Origin: Leptospira ellisii
Lineage (GTDB): Bacteria; Spirochaetota; Leptospiria; Leptospirales; Leptospiraceae
Direction: 5' to 3'
NCBI RefSeq assembly: GCF_002811955.1
Contig: NZ_NPEF01000030.1
Coordinates: forward strand, 1 to 24,153
DNA: 24,153 bases
Shown: positions 1 to 11,761 of the stretch, one piece after another
Layout of the letters: each line of letters opens with the position of its first letter
Position numbering within the stretch: position 1 is the first letter of the stretch
Made by a program: the position numbers and the translations under genes
The notes under the pieces: model-generated
Database searches by the model: none
The model's input: only the letters and a program-made list of their open reading frames with translations
Told to the model about the DNA's origin: nothing

Positions 1-109
1 ATCGTACGGAAAAAGCCCAAACGGATAATAAAATCTTCGAAAGAAATAAAACTTGAACGTATTGGATAAAGGTCGGAAAAGATTTTTTCGTAAATATTTA
101 TGAATCTGG

Positions 110-123
110 AGGAGTTCCCACGA
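110..123 (+). repeat. GGAGTTCCCACA intergenic element, copy 1
   Basis: The sequence AGGAGTTCCCACGA lies in the non-coding leader left of the glyoxalase gene. Its core GAGTTCCCAC recurs at 216-234, 3380-3395 and 4697-4711, always outside genes. It is a short dispersed repeat of unknown role; I associate this motif with Leptospira intergenic DNA from memory. The rest of bases 1-337 holds no convincing gene. An open frame runs from TTG 146 into the gloA gene, but its first 64 codons look like translated spacer. Confidence 0.5.
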
Positions 124-170
124 AACTTTTCCTAAAAAATCAATTTTGACCCGCGATCCAAAGCCCCAAA

Positions 171-184
171 GCGACATAATTATA
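171..184 (+). repeat. GCGACATAATTATAA motif, copy 1
   Basis: GCGACATAAT followed by TATAA is repeated almost exactly at 3501-3520 (GCGACATAAT, then ATAATTATAA). In both places it lies some distance downstream of a GGAGTTCCCAC element and upstream of a rightward gene. It could be part of a promoter (AT-rich -10-like) or of a larger decayed intergenic repeat. No well-spaced -35 box accompanies this copy: TTGACC at 146-151 is 23 bases from CATAAT, which is too far. Confidence 0.35.
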
Positions 185-215
185 AACCCAACCTTATCCG
201 GAATGCCCTTCCTTT

Positions 216-234
216 GTGTGAGAGTTCCCACAAA
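216..234 (+). repeat. GAGTTCCCACA intergenic element, copy 2 (palindromic)
   Basis: TGTGAGAGTTCCCACA is an imperfect palindrome: TGTG on the left pairs with CACA on the right, with two mismatches near the centre. It is the most symmetric of the four copies in the window, which suggests the element may be a protein-binding site or a small hairpin. It stands about 105 bases before the glyoxalase start. Confidence 0.4.
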
Positions 235-337
235 TCCCCATAAAACGGCAAAATCATCCAAAGCGGAGAAGCGGGTATTCCATTTTTTACGAATTGTGCA
301 AACTCGAATTCGTCAGATTCTTGTAACCGGAGAACCC

Positions 338-760
338 ATGAAATATCTGCACACAATGATCCGCGTTCTGGATCTCGAAAAAGCGCTCGATTTTTTTTGC
401 ATCACGCTCGGCCTCGTAGTGGCCCGAAAAAAGGAACATCCGGAAGGAAAATATACGCTCGTCTTCTTATCCACGGGAGAACCGGACGCGCCCGAACTGG
501 AACTCACATACAACTGGGGACAACAGGAGCCGTATACTTTCGGAAGAAACTTCGGCCACGTCGCATACGAAGTGGACAACATCTACGAAACCTGCGCGCG
601 TATCGCCGAACGCGGAATCGTAATCAACCGGCCTCCCCGAGACGGAAGAATGGCGTTCATCCGCTCTCCGGACAATATCTCCGTCGAACTTCTGCAAAAA
701 GGGCACGCGCTCGCCCCCGAGGAACCCTGGGTTTCCATGCCTAACACGGGAGAATGGTAG
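338..760 (+). CDS. gloA: Lactoylglutathione lyase (glyoxalase I)
   Basis: A 140-residue cytosolic metalloenzyme that converts the hemithioacetal of methylglyoxal and glutathione (or a similar thiol) into S-lactoylglutathione, the first step of methylglyoxal detoxification. It follows the E. coli GloA pattern closely: the start reads MKYLHTM, then [15 protein letters not shown] and VELLQKG. The four metal ligands expected of the family are visible at H5, E55, H74 and E117, so the protein should be active. Length is usual for the family. I chose ATG 338 rather than the upstream in-frame TTG at 146, because GGAG sits at a normal distance (cggagaaccc then ATG) and homology begins exactly here. 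It appears to be a single-gene unit; the next gene has its own promoter. Confidence 0.93.
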   Translation: MKYLHTMIRVLDLEKALDFFCITLGLVVARKKEHPEGKYTLVFLSTGEPDAPELELTYNWGQQEPYTFGRNFGHVAYEVDNIYETCARIAERGIVINRPPRDGRMAFIRSPDNISVELLQKGHALAPEEPWVSMPNTGEW

Positions 761-808
761 GACATAATTTATTCCGGCTTGGACTTCGTTTTCTAAGTCG
801 GATTTTTC

Positions 809-839
809 TTGACTTCATATAGTGTATATACACTATAAT
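809..839 (+). promoter_or_regulatory. Promoter of the thioesterase-marR operon
   Basis: TTGACT at 809-814 and TATAAT at 834-839 are separated by 19 bases, slightly wide for a sigma-70-type promoter, which often marks a regulated promoter. A perfect palindrome (818-837) fills the spacer and runs into the -10 box. A start of transcription near 846 would leave a short leader containing the GGGGGA ribosome site of the thioesterase gene. Confidence 0.6.
818..837. promoter_or_regulatory. Perfect 20-bp palindromic operator
   Basis: TATAGTGTAT followed directly by its exact reverse complement ATACACTATA. It occupies the spacer and most of the -10 box of the promoter, and the second gene of the operon encodes a MarR-type dimeric regulator. 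A binding site of about this size and symmetry in this position is the usual arrangement for MarR autorepression. The binding protein is inferred. Confidence 0.7.
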
Positions 840-862
840 AAAACGAAACGGGGGAAAAGACG

Positions 863-1279
863 ATGGAAGAAGATTTCCGATTTAAACACAGGATTCCGGT
901 TCGTTTCAGCGATATCGACGTGAACGGACACGTAAACAATCGGAACTACAATTCCTACTGCGACGAGGCGAAAATGAGCGCGTTCGTGGAATCTGGGGTC
1001 GATCTCGACGCGATGAAACAGAGCGGAATCGGACCCATCGTCTATAAGGCCGAATACGAATACGTTTCCGATCTGAAATATCCGGACAACGTCATCGTAA
1101 AGACCAAAGTCGAATTCATCAAACGGACCAGGGCCGTTTTCATCCAGGAACTGCAACGTGAATCGGACGGCGCCGTCGTATGCAGGGTCAAATCCTACGG
1201 AATGTGGATCCACTTCCTCTCCAAAAAACCGGCCTTCCTGCCCACTCAGGTTCTCGCAAGCATGGGGGAATGGCCGTGA
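863..1279 (+). CDS. Acyl-CoA thioesterase, YbgC/FadM-like 4HBT hot-dog protein
   Basis: A 138-residue hot-dog fold protein of the 4-hydroxybenzoyl-CoA thioesterase superfamily, expected to hydrolyse acyl-CoA or a related acyl thioester in the cytosol. The family signature is clear near the N-terminus: VRFSDIDVNGHVNNRNY (residues 13-29), with the catalytic-type aspartates at 17 and 19 and the HVNN turn. Length is normal for a single-domain member. GGGGGA about eight bases before ATG 863 supports the start. The stop codon overlaps the proposed GTG start of the downstream marR gene, so the two are cotranscribed and probably translationally coupled. Substrate chain length cannot be read from the sequence; long-chain fatty acyl-CoA or aromatic acyl-CoA are both possible. 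Confidence 0.85.
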   Translation: MEEDFRFKHRIPVRFSDIDVNGHVNNRNYNSYCDEAKMSAFVESGVDLDAMKQSGIGPIVYKAEYEYVSDLKYPDNVIVKTKVEFIKRTRAVFIQELQRESDGAVVCRVKSYGMWIHFLSKKPAFLPTQVLASMGEWP

Positions 1280-1740
1280 AATCCTCGGTACAGGATCTGA
1301 AACATATCGGAATGACCTGCTTCAACGTGAGCCTGCGTAGAACGACGCGATTGATCACCTCGTATTATGATTCCGTGTTGAAACCTTCCGGCTTACGGAT
1401 CACTCAATTTACGATCCTCGTGGGAATCGCACACGAAAAGGAATGCAGCATCACCGATCTCGCTCGGATCACCGACATAGACAGAACCACACTGCAAAGA
1501 AGTCTGGAAATTCTCAGACGGGACGGATGGATCCGCGTCGAAAAAAAGGAAACGGGAAACGTCCGGCTTTTGTTTCTCACGAAAAGGGGGGAATCCAAAC
1601 TGGAGGAATCGATCCTTCTTTGGAAGAAGGCACAGGCTGAGCTTACGGACTCCCTGGGAAAATCGAAATTCAAAGAAACACTGAAACTTCTTTCCGAAAT
1701 CAGACGACTTTCCGTTCTCGAATCGATGCAGGAAATCTAA
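1276..1740 (+). CDS. MarR-family transcriptional regulator
   Basis: A 154-residue winged-helix dimeric DNA-binding protein. The core CSITDLARITDIDRTTLQRSLEILRRDGWIRVEKK is the recognition helix region, followed by the wing ending in LTKRG, and a C-terminal dimer helix. I place the start at GTG 1276, which overlaps the thioesterase stop (GTGA) and has GGGGGA six bases upstream; ATG 1270 is possible but lies immediately against that ribosome site. Being second in the operon, it probably binds the palindrome at 818-837 and represses its own operon until a ligand, perhaps an acyl-CoA or aromatic acid, releases it. The ligand is inferred, not visible. Confidence 0.85.
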   Translation: MKSSVQDLKHIGMTCFNVSLRRTTRLITSYYDSVLKPSGLRITQFTILVGIAHEKECSITDLARITDIDRTTLQRSLEILRRDGWIRVEKKETGNVRLLFLTKRGESKLEESILLWKKAQAELTDSLGKSKFKETLKLLSEIRRLSVLESMQEI

Positions 1741-1742
1741 GT

Positions 1743-1765
1743 AAAAAAACCAAGATGATGGGTTT
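1743..1765 (-). terminator. Candidate terminator for the WYL regulator gene
   Basis: Read on the minus strand, AAACC pairs with GGTTT across a nine-base loop, and the right arm runs on into a seven-base T tract. The stem is short. It lies in the 131-base convergent gap between the marR gene and the WYL gene. The remainder of the gap (about 1766-1871) shows no gene. Confidence 0.35.
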
Positions 1766-1871
1766 AGGCCCCCGTATTCGCGGATCGGTATCGCTCGCTT
1801 TGCATCGGAGACTGCCAGGGAATCGCAATCGTATTAGAAAATTATGATTTCAAAAAGTGATTTCCGATCGT

Positions 1872-2918
<1,047 letters not shown>

Positions 2919-2965
2919 AGCGAAACGTTTTCGAAACTCTGAATTCCGATCAACCCGAAAACCTC

Positions 2966-2993
2966 TTGAATCCTAAGGCTTGCCTCGTAAAAT
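2966..2993 (+). promoter_or_regulatory. Promoter of the small membrane protein gene
   Basis: TTGAAT (2966-2971) and TAAAAT (2988-2993) with a 16-base spacer, pointing right. The predicted transcript would start near 3000 and include the AAGGA ribosome site before ATG 3028. Confidence 0.5.
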
Positions 2994-3027
2994 CGCGTCA
3001 TTCTTTCCCGGGAAAAGGAATTCAAAA

Positions 3028-3240
3028 ATGAATATTTTCAATTATATCATTCCGCATATCGTAGGATTTATCCTGATCGCAATCGGCTGGTACGTAAGTA
3101 TCCTAAACGTAGGGCTGACTCGATTTACGGAGAACGTATTGATCAGCAAATGGACGGTCGGCGGTTTGATCTTGATTTTGATCGGCGCTTATCTTCCGGA
3201 AATCTGGATCGGAACCTTAAAACTTTTTAAGAAGGATTGA
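3028..3240 (+). CDS. Small two-helix membrane protein
   Basis: A 70-residue hydrophobic protein of unknown function. It has two predicted membrane helices at about 6-29 (IIPHIVGFILIAIGWYVSILN) and 41-60 (WTVGGLILILIGAYLPEIW), a short polar turn between them, and a lysine-rich tail (KLFKKD) that should lie in the cytoplasm. I chose ATG 3028 rather than TTG 2980, because AAAAGGAA sits eight bases before it and hydrophobic character begins immediately after. It stands alone between a divergent WYL regulator and a pair of hairpins. No family was recognised. Confidence 0.65.
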   Translation: MNIFNYIIPHIVGFILIAIGWYVSILNVGLTRFTENVLISKWTVGGLILILIGAYLPEIWIGTLKLFKKD

Positions 3241-3250
3241 ACCGAGACCC

Positions 3251-3307
3251 TTTCGCGCCGACGCGAAATTCTAAACTCGATTTCTTTTTCGAAATCGAAG
3301 TTTAGAA
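3251..3307 (+). terminator. Two abutting stem-loops behind the small membrane gene
   Basis: TTTCGCG (3251-3257) pairs perfectly with CGCGAAA (3262-3268) over a four-base loop. Immediately next, 3269-3284 pairs with 3291-3307 over a six-base loop, giving a 16-bp stem with one bulged A. Neither is followed by a clear T tract, so they may be an inefficient terminator, an mRNA 3' stabiliser, or part of a small RNA. The rest of 3308-3535 holds only the repeats and promoter listed separately. Confidence 0.5.
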
Positions 3308-3379
3308 CCGCGGACAAAACAAGTTCGGCGAAATTTGTCCCCTCTTTTTCTTCGTTTTCCAGACCTCCGGGAAATTTTC

Positions 3380-3395
3380 TAGGAGTTCCCACAAA
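3380..3395 (+). repeat. GGAGTTCCCACA intergenic element, copy 3
   Basis: AGGAGTTCCCACAAAA, matching copy 1 over AGGAGTTCCCAC. It lies about 150 bases before the DegT-fold gene and about 110 bases before the second GCGACATAAT motif, so the two motifs occur in the same order as in the leader of gloA. Confidence 0.45.
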
Positions 3396-3487
3396 ATTCC
3401 CTGCCAAAGAAGATTTTTCTTGTACTTTTTCCCCCATCTGTGATTCTCCGTTTGCAGGCTTCCAAAAAGATCTTTACGGGATTTTTC

Positions 3488-3520
3488 TTTGGACCAGAAT
3501 GCGACATAATATAATTATAA
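3488..3520 (+). promoter_or_regulatory. Candidate promoter with GCGACATAAT motif, copy 2
   Basis: TTTGGA (3488-3493) and TATAAT (3510-3515) with a 16-base spacer, just upstream of the gene starting at 3536. The segment includes GCGACATAAT (3501-3510), which also occurs at 171-180. The -35 match is weak. Confidence 0.4.
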
Positions 3521-3535
3521 GAGCTAAAGTTGGAT

Positions 3536-4637
<1,102 letters not shown>

Positions 4638-4639
<2 letters not shown>

Positions 4640-4685
4640 AAATCGATCGGGCCGAAACCCGAACCTCGGTTTTACGATTTTTTTT
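4638..4685 (+). terminator. Rho-independent terminator of the DegT-fold gene
   Basis: AAAATCG at the stop codon pairs with CGATTTT, enclosing a smaller TCGGG/CCCGA hairpin, and the right arm continues into an eight-base T tract (4678-4685). Position and polarity fit termination of the DegT-fold gene. Confidence 0.6.
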
Positions 4686-4696
4686 ATAGTTTTTCG

Positions 4697-4711
4697 AGGG
4701 AGTTCCCACAC
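4697..4711 (+). repeat. GGAGTTCCCACA intergenic element, copy 4
   Basis: GAGGGAGTTCCCACA follows directly on the terminator of the DegT-fold gene. The 402-base gap 4640-5041 holds this element, a second CGTTCCCACGTG-like segment near 4791-4802, T-rich runs near 4821-4850 and the promoter at 4922-4950. I see no gene in it. Confidence 0.45.
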
Positions 4712-4921
4712 GTTTCGTCACGGACAAAACCGGATCCGCAATCGATCGATTTTCGACACAAGAATCCTGTTCCTCCGATTCTTAAAGTTCCGTTCCCACG
4801 TGACAAAGCACGTAAGAAACGTTTTTTCCAAAGCGCCTCTTTTTTTTGCGACTTTGCCAACATTCACAAGGTCCCACTTGTCCAATTTTTTCAATGAGTT
4901 CTACTCAAACGCATTCGCTGG

Positions 4922-4950
4922 TTTGAATTTCAAACAATTCATACTATAAT
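4922..4950 (+). promoter_or_regulatory. Promoter of the RND transporter gene
   Basis: TTTGAA (4922-4927) and a consensus TATAAT (4945-4950) with a 17-base spacer, the best-matching promoter in the window. It would give a leader of about 85 bases before ATG 5042; GAGGT at 5032-5036 is the ribosome site. Confidence 0.65.
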
Positions 4951-5041
4951 AAGAATTTCTAAAATTTCTTCTTACAAAATCTGATATTGATTTCTTTTTT
5001 CCGACCGAAATCCGTATCTGGTAGATACACTGAGGTAATCT

Positions 5042-8362
<3,321 letters not shown>

Positions 8363-8373
8363 GACCCGTTCCA

Positions 8374-8405
8374 ACGGAAGGTTCGTTTAACGACGCGCCT
8401 TCCGT
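8374..8405 (+). terminator. Hairpin downstream of the RND gene
   Basis: ACGGAAGG (8374-8381) pairs perfectly with CCTTCCGT (8398-8405) over a 16-base loop, a few bases after the transporter stop. There is no T tract, so termination is uncertain. The remaining spacer to 8650 (288 bases in all) contains a short TGTCA/TGACA inverted repeat at 8507-8520 and no gene. Confidence 0.35.
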
Positions 8406-8650
8406 CCCGTCTCATCCCGCGGCGATTCGAGCCGAAATTCAATTTTTCTAATCTAAGAACGATCGGAAACGGAAACGCAATTTTATACGCGTCCGAATCC
8501 TTCCCATGTCAAGTATGACAAACCGGGAATCAGTTATGTTAATTGCGCGTTCGAGGTTTTCCGATCGAAAATAAATTCGTAAACGGATTACAAAAAAGAA
8601 GGAAACCTTCTTCGTCCAATAGATAAGAATCTTCTTCGAGGAAGCATCCA

Positions 8651-10156
8651 TTGTATTCAAGAAACGAGGTCGTCACCGGAAACGTATTCACACCCGAATC
8701 GTCCGAAGTGTTGGACCATCTCCCCTTATTGATATGTAAATTTCTGCCGGACACCACGCTTACCTACATAAACGAAACCGGCTGTAAAACCTTCGGAAAA
8801 ACCAAACAGGAGTTATACGCCGTGCAGTGGATCCGGTTTGTACCGGAGGAAGCCGCTCTCAAAGTATCGGACGTTTTACGGAGCGTGAGAAACTCTCTTC
8901 AGGCGGAAACGCATTCCTACTGGATCAAAAACGTCTGCGGTGAAAGGATGTTCGTCCAATGGAGAATTTATCCGATCGTCGACAAGGAAAACCAGTTCCA
9001 AGGATATCTAGGAATAGGAAGCGACAAAACCAAGGAATCGCACGCGGAAGCGGAGATACGCAGCAAGAACAATTTGATCGAGAACATGTTGAACACGATA
9101 GACGACGTGATCTGGTCCGCCGACGCGAAAACTTACACCACCTTATACATGAGTCAAGCCGCGAAAAAGATATACGGGCTGGATGCCGACGCCTTTTACA
9201 AAGACAAGGAGTTGTGGCGAAATATGATCCATCCCGAGGACAAACACATCGCGGATCAGAAGCTCAGGGAGTTGGAAGACGGCGGAAAATATTCCGAAGT
9301 GCAGTATAGGATCGTTCGTCCGGATCGGGAAACCAGAAACATCAACGATCGGTGCTGGGTGGTGGAGGACGAATTCGGAAATCCCGATCGGATCGAGGGA
9401 ATCGCACGCGACATCACGATCCAGAAAGACCGGGAAAAACGGGCCGCCAACGAAACCAAAAGCAAAAATCGACTGATATCGGCCGCCGCCCACGACCTAA
9501 AAAATCCGATCAGCGGAATCATAAGCCTCGTCGACTTTCTCAAGGATCAGGTCGAAGGGGAAAATAATTTAGAATTATTGAATATGATGTCTAAAGCCGG
9601 GCACAAGGCGCTCCATATCATCCAGGATCTCCTCCAGATCGCCGAATTGGAGAACGAGAACTACAGATTAAAACCCGAAAAAAGCGATCTGAATTTTCTG
9701 GTATCCACCGTCATCGACCACAACAAAACCGAGGCGGCGCAGAAAGGAATCCGACTATATGCGAATTTGCTGAAAGACAAGATTCCGGTAAGGATCGAAC
9801 TTCTGAAATTCCAAAGGGTACTGGAAAATCTCGTGTCAAACTCCCTCAAGTTCACGAAGGAAGGGGGAACGATCGTATTACGCACGTTCGTCGACGGAGA
9901 GAAGGCGGTGATCGAAGTGGAGGACGACGGAATCGGAATACCAGCGGCGTTACAATCCTCCGTCTTCGACCAATTCACCCGAGCCAAACGTCAGGGACTC
10001 AACGGCGAACAAGCCACCGGTTTGGGGATGTCCATCGCCAAAGTCATCGTGGAACTTCATAAGGGAAAAATAGGAATCCAAAGCGAAGAAGGGTTAGGAA
10101 CCAAATGTATCATAGAGATTCCGATGGATGTTCAAAACGAAACAAAAACAGAATGA
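8651..10156 (+). CDS. PAS-PAS sensor histidine kinase
   Basis: A 501-residue soluble two-component sensor kinase without membrane segments, so it senses a cytoplasmic signal. Order: PAS 1 (about 20-130, VLDHLPLLICKFLPDTTLTYINETGCKTFG), PAS 2 with PAC (about 140-262, ending IEGIARDITIQKDRE), the dimerisation and phosphoacceptor domain with H281 in SAAAHDLKNPISGI, then an HATPase domain with the N box NLVSNSLKFT, the G1 box VEVEDDGIGIP and the G2 box GLGMSIAKVI. All catalytic motifs are intact. No receiver domain is fused and no response regulator gene is in the window, so it is an orphan kinase. I use the TTG start at 8651: GAGGA lies nine bases before it and no ATG occurs before the first PAS domain. 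Confidence 0.88.
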   Translation: MYSRNEVVTGNVFTPESSEVLDHLPLLICKFLPDTTLTYINETGCKTFGKTKQELYAVQWIRFVPEEAALKVSDVLRSVRNSLQAETHSYWIKNVCGERMFVQWRIYPIVDKENQFQGYLGIGSDKTKESHAEAEIRSKNNLIENMLNTIDDVIWSADAKTYTTLYMSQAAKKIYGLDADAFYKDKELWRNMIHPEDKHIADQKLRELEDGGKYSEVQYRIVRPDRETRNINDRCWVVEDEFGNPDRIEGIARDITIQKDREKRAANETKSKNRLISAAAHDLKNPISGIISLVDFLKDQVEGENNLELLNMMSKAGHKALHIIQDLLQIAELENENYRLKPEKSDLNFLVSTVIDHNKTEAAQKGIRLYANLLKDKIPVRIELLKFQRVLENLVSNSLKFTKEGGTIVLRTFVDGEKAVIEVEDDGIGIPAALQSSVFDQFTRAKRQGLNGEQATGLGMSIAKVIVELHKGKIGIQSEEGLGTKCIIEIPMDVQNETKTE

Positions 10157-10306
10157 ACGTTCTTTCTTTTTTAGTTAAATTTTCAAACTAATTAATTCGT
10201 CACGCTTCAAAAAAAGTTTGATCCAAAACTATCAAAACTCGACGTTGGAAAAAAGATTCACATCGATCGAAAACAAATAAACGATAACGAAAACAGAGGA
10301 GTAAAC

Positions 10307-11107
10307 ATGAAACTCGCGAAAGAAATCATCACGAATAAAGATTCGAAAGTCGGCATACTCAAACTCGTCGCCGAAGGTCCTATGACTTTGACCTTGCCTT
10401 TGATCCGGGAAATGGATTCCATCTTAAAGGAGTTCACCTTCGATCAGGAGGTGAGAGGAGGAATCATCACCGGACCCGAAGGCGATTTCTGCGTGGGACT
10501 GGATCCGGACGCGATATTAAACGCGGACCAAAACGGGATCGCGGAGATCATGGGGGGAATTTTCAGCATGTTCAGCTCCCTCCTTTCGTTTCCCAAACCG
10601 CTCGTCGCCGAAGTGGGAGGAAACGCGATCGGAGGAGGAGCGATCATCGCTTATTGCTGCGACTATCGTTTTATGCTGGATGGAAAGGGAAGAATCGGAT
10701 TCGCAGAACCGTTGGTCGGACTTCCTTTGACCAAGTCTTTGATATTGAGAATGAGACAGACGATGCTTCCGACAGCGGTCACCGAAGCCGTGTTGGAGGG
10801 GGCGTTGTATAAACCCGCGGAAGCCGTACAAAACGGATTGTTAACCGAACTCGGCGCGACGCTCGAAGAACTTAGAAAAAAATCGTTAAGCAGGATCAAC
10901 AGCGTAAGTCGCGTTCCCGCGTCCGCCACTCTCGAAACGAAAAAAGCGCTGAACGGAGAGGCGATCGCCGCGGCCAAAGCCGCTCCCAAAGAACTCGGAG
11001 ACCTGTTCAAAACGCAACCCAAGATGATCGACAACCTGTTGGAGGCGATGAAGGCCAACAAGGAACGCAGACGTCCCGCGTTGACCCACGAAACCAACTA
11101 CGCGTAA
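10307..11107 (+). CDS. Enoyl-CoA hydratase/isomerase (crotonase) family protein
   Basis: A 266-residue crotonase-fold enzyme acting on acyl-CoA thioesters in the cytosol. The family features are GIITGPEGDFCVGLD (52-66), AEVGGNAIGGGAIIAYCCDYRFM (101-123, oxyanion hole) and GFAEPLVGLPLT (131-142). Hydratases use two glutamates: the one expected in GGGCELA is replaced by I113 here (GGGAIIA), while the second is kept at E134. One acidic residue is typical of isomerases and other crotonase-fold enzymes, so I call the family but not the reaction. The start is well supported by AGAGGAG five bases before ATG 10307. It is a single-gene unit between the histidine kinase and the convergent DUF3052 gene. 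Confidence 0.82.
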   Translation: MKLAKEIITNKDSKVGILKLVAEGPMTLTLPLIREMDSILKEFTFDQEVRGGIITGPEGDFCVGLDPDAILNADQNGIAEIMGGIFSMFSSLLSFPKPLVAEVGGNAIGGGAIIAYCCDYRFMLDGKGRIGFAEPLVGLPLTKSLILRMRQTMLPTAVTEAVLEGALYKPAEAVQNGLLTELGATLEELRKKSLSRINSVSRVPASATLETKKALNGEAIAAAKAAPKELGDLFKTQPKMIDNLLEAMKANKERRRPALTHETNYA

Positions 11108-11189
11108 GCGGAAAACCCGGGCGGCTCCCGCGCAAAAAATCCAGGAAACGTTAAACGAATTCAAAAAAACGAATATACTTTCCGATTTA

Positions 11190-11280
11190 CGCGGGACCGG
11201 GCTTGCTCCGCGCTTCGGCTGACGCCTTCGGTCCCTCTCCGAGGGGACCGCTGACGCGCGCTCCGCATCCCTGCCGCGTC
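11190..11280. repeat. GC-rich structured intergenic block
   Basis: A block of about 90 bases, clearly richer in G+C than the flanking AT-rich spacer, lies between the convergent crotonase-family and DUF3052 genes. It holds a perfect hairpin, CGGTCCC (11229-11235) with GGGACCG (11244-11250), flanked by two similar segments, GCTCCGCGCTTCGGCTGACG and CTGACGCGCGCTCCGCATCC. The look is that of a dispersed bacterial intergenic repeat or a bidirectional transcription block. Only one copy is present here, so repetition is inferred. Confidence 0.45.
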
Positions 11281-11304
11281 GAATCAAAACGGCTTTCCAC
11301 GGTT

Positions 11305-11323
11305 AAAAAAGGATCACTTTTTT
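11305..11323 (-). terminator. A/T-stem hairpin at the DUF3052 stop codon
   Basis: AAAAAAG (11305-11311) pairs with CTTTTTT (11317-11323) over a five-base loop, spanning the minus-strand stop codon and giving a T run on either strand. It may end transcription of the leftward cluster; the stem is A/T-rich and therefore weak. Confidence 0.3.
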
Positions 11324-11712
11324 CTTCTATAAAATTTCAAACCGGACCAGACGTCCGAAACCGCGCAGACCTTTACGTCTACGACCCCGAGTTTAAGTCC
11401 GATATCCCGAACCACGTTTTCATTCAGATCGGTCGGGACCTTGGAGGAACCTTTCGGCCAGGAAATCCAGATCATTCCCTTATCGCCCAAACGCTCCACT
11501 AGTTTCGGAAAAAGTTTCTCCAATTCCTTCGATTCTTTTGCGAAAACGTGAAGATAATCCAAATTTCCCTTTAAGGATTTGGAAATTTCCGCTCCGGAAA
11601 GATGCCCCTTTAATTCGGCGGAAACTTCGTCCGGAAGATCCTTAAAAAAAACCTTCATACCTTCCTTAATCCCCAGTTTATCGCCCAACGCCTTACCAGA
11701 ATAACCGGCCAT
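11314..11712 (-). CDS. DUF3052-family protein
   Basis: A 132-residue cytosolic protein of the DUF3052 family, whose function is unknown. The family pattern is plain: it begins AGYSGKALGDKLGIKEGMKV, has a middle LDYLHVFAKESKELEKLFPKL segment, then GMIWISWPKGSSKVPTDLNENVVRDIGLKLGVVDVKVCAVSDVWSGLKF, the conserved WPK, TDL/NENVVR and WSGLKF blocks. Length is normal. It is the last gene of a leftward cluster: 49 bases separate it from the SRPBCC gene. GGGATT stands a few bases before its ATG. The conserved association with a MarR regulator and an SRPBCC protein suggests one regulated unit, but not a biochemical role. Confidence 0.8.
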   Translation of the reverse strand: MAGYSGKALGDKLGIKEGMKVFFKDLPDEVSAELKGHLSGAEISKSLKGNLDYLHVFAKESKELEKLFPKLVERLGDKGMIWISWPKGSSKVPTDLNENVVRDIGLKLGVVDVKVCAVSDVWSGLKFYRRKK

Positions 11713-11761
11713 AATTCAATCCCGATCCTTACGAATTATATAAATAAATTTGAATATTCGA

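Noticed and set aside
146..337. N-terminal extension of the glyoxalase frame
   Set aside because: The frame is open from a TTG, but the first 64 codons have no family similarity, contain the intergenic repeat element, and homology with a ribosome site begins at ATG 338.
391..398. T8 tract inside gloA as a phase-variation switch
   Set aside because: Eight T in DFF codons are common in this sequence style; the frame is intact and nothing points to switching.
8507..8520. TGTCA/TGACA inverted repeat before the histidine kinase as operator
   Set aside because: Five-base arms with a four-base spacer are too short to stand out from chance and no promoter overlaps them convincingly.
11203..11502. 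Open frame through the GC-rich block
   Set aside because: It spans a hairpin block and the antisense of DUF3052; no start signal or family similarity.
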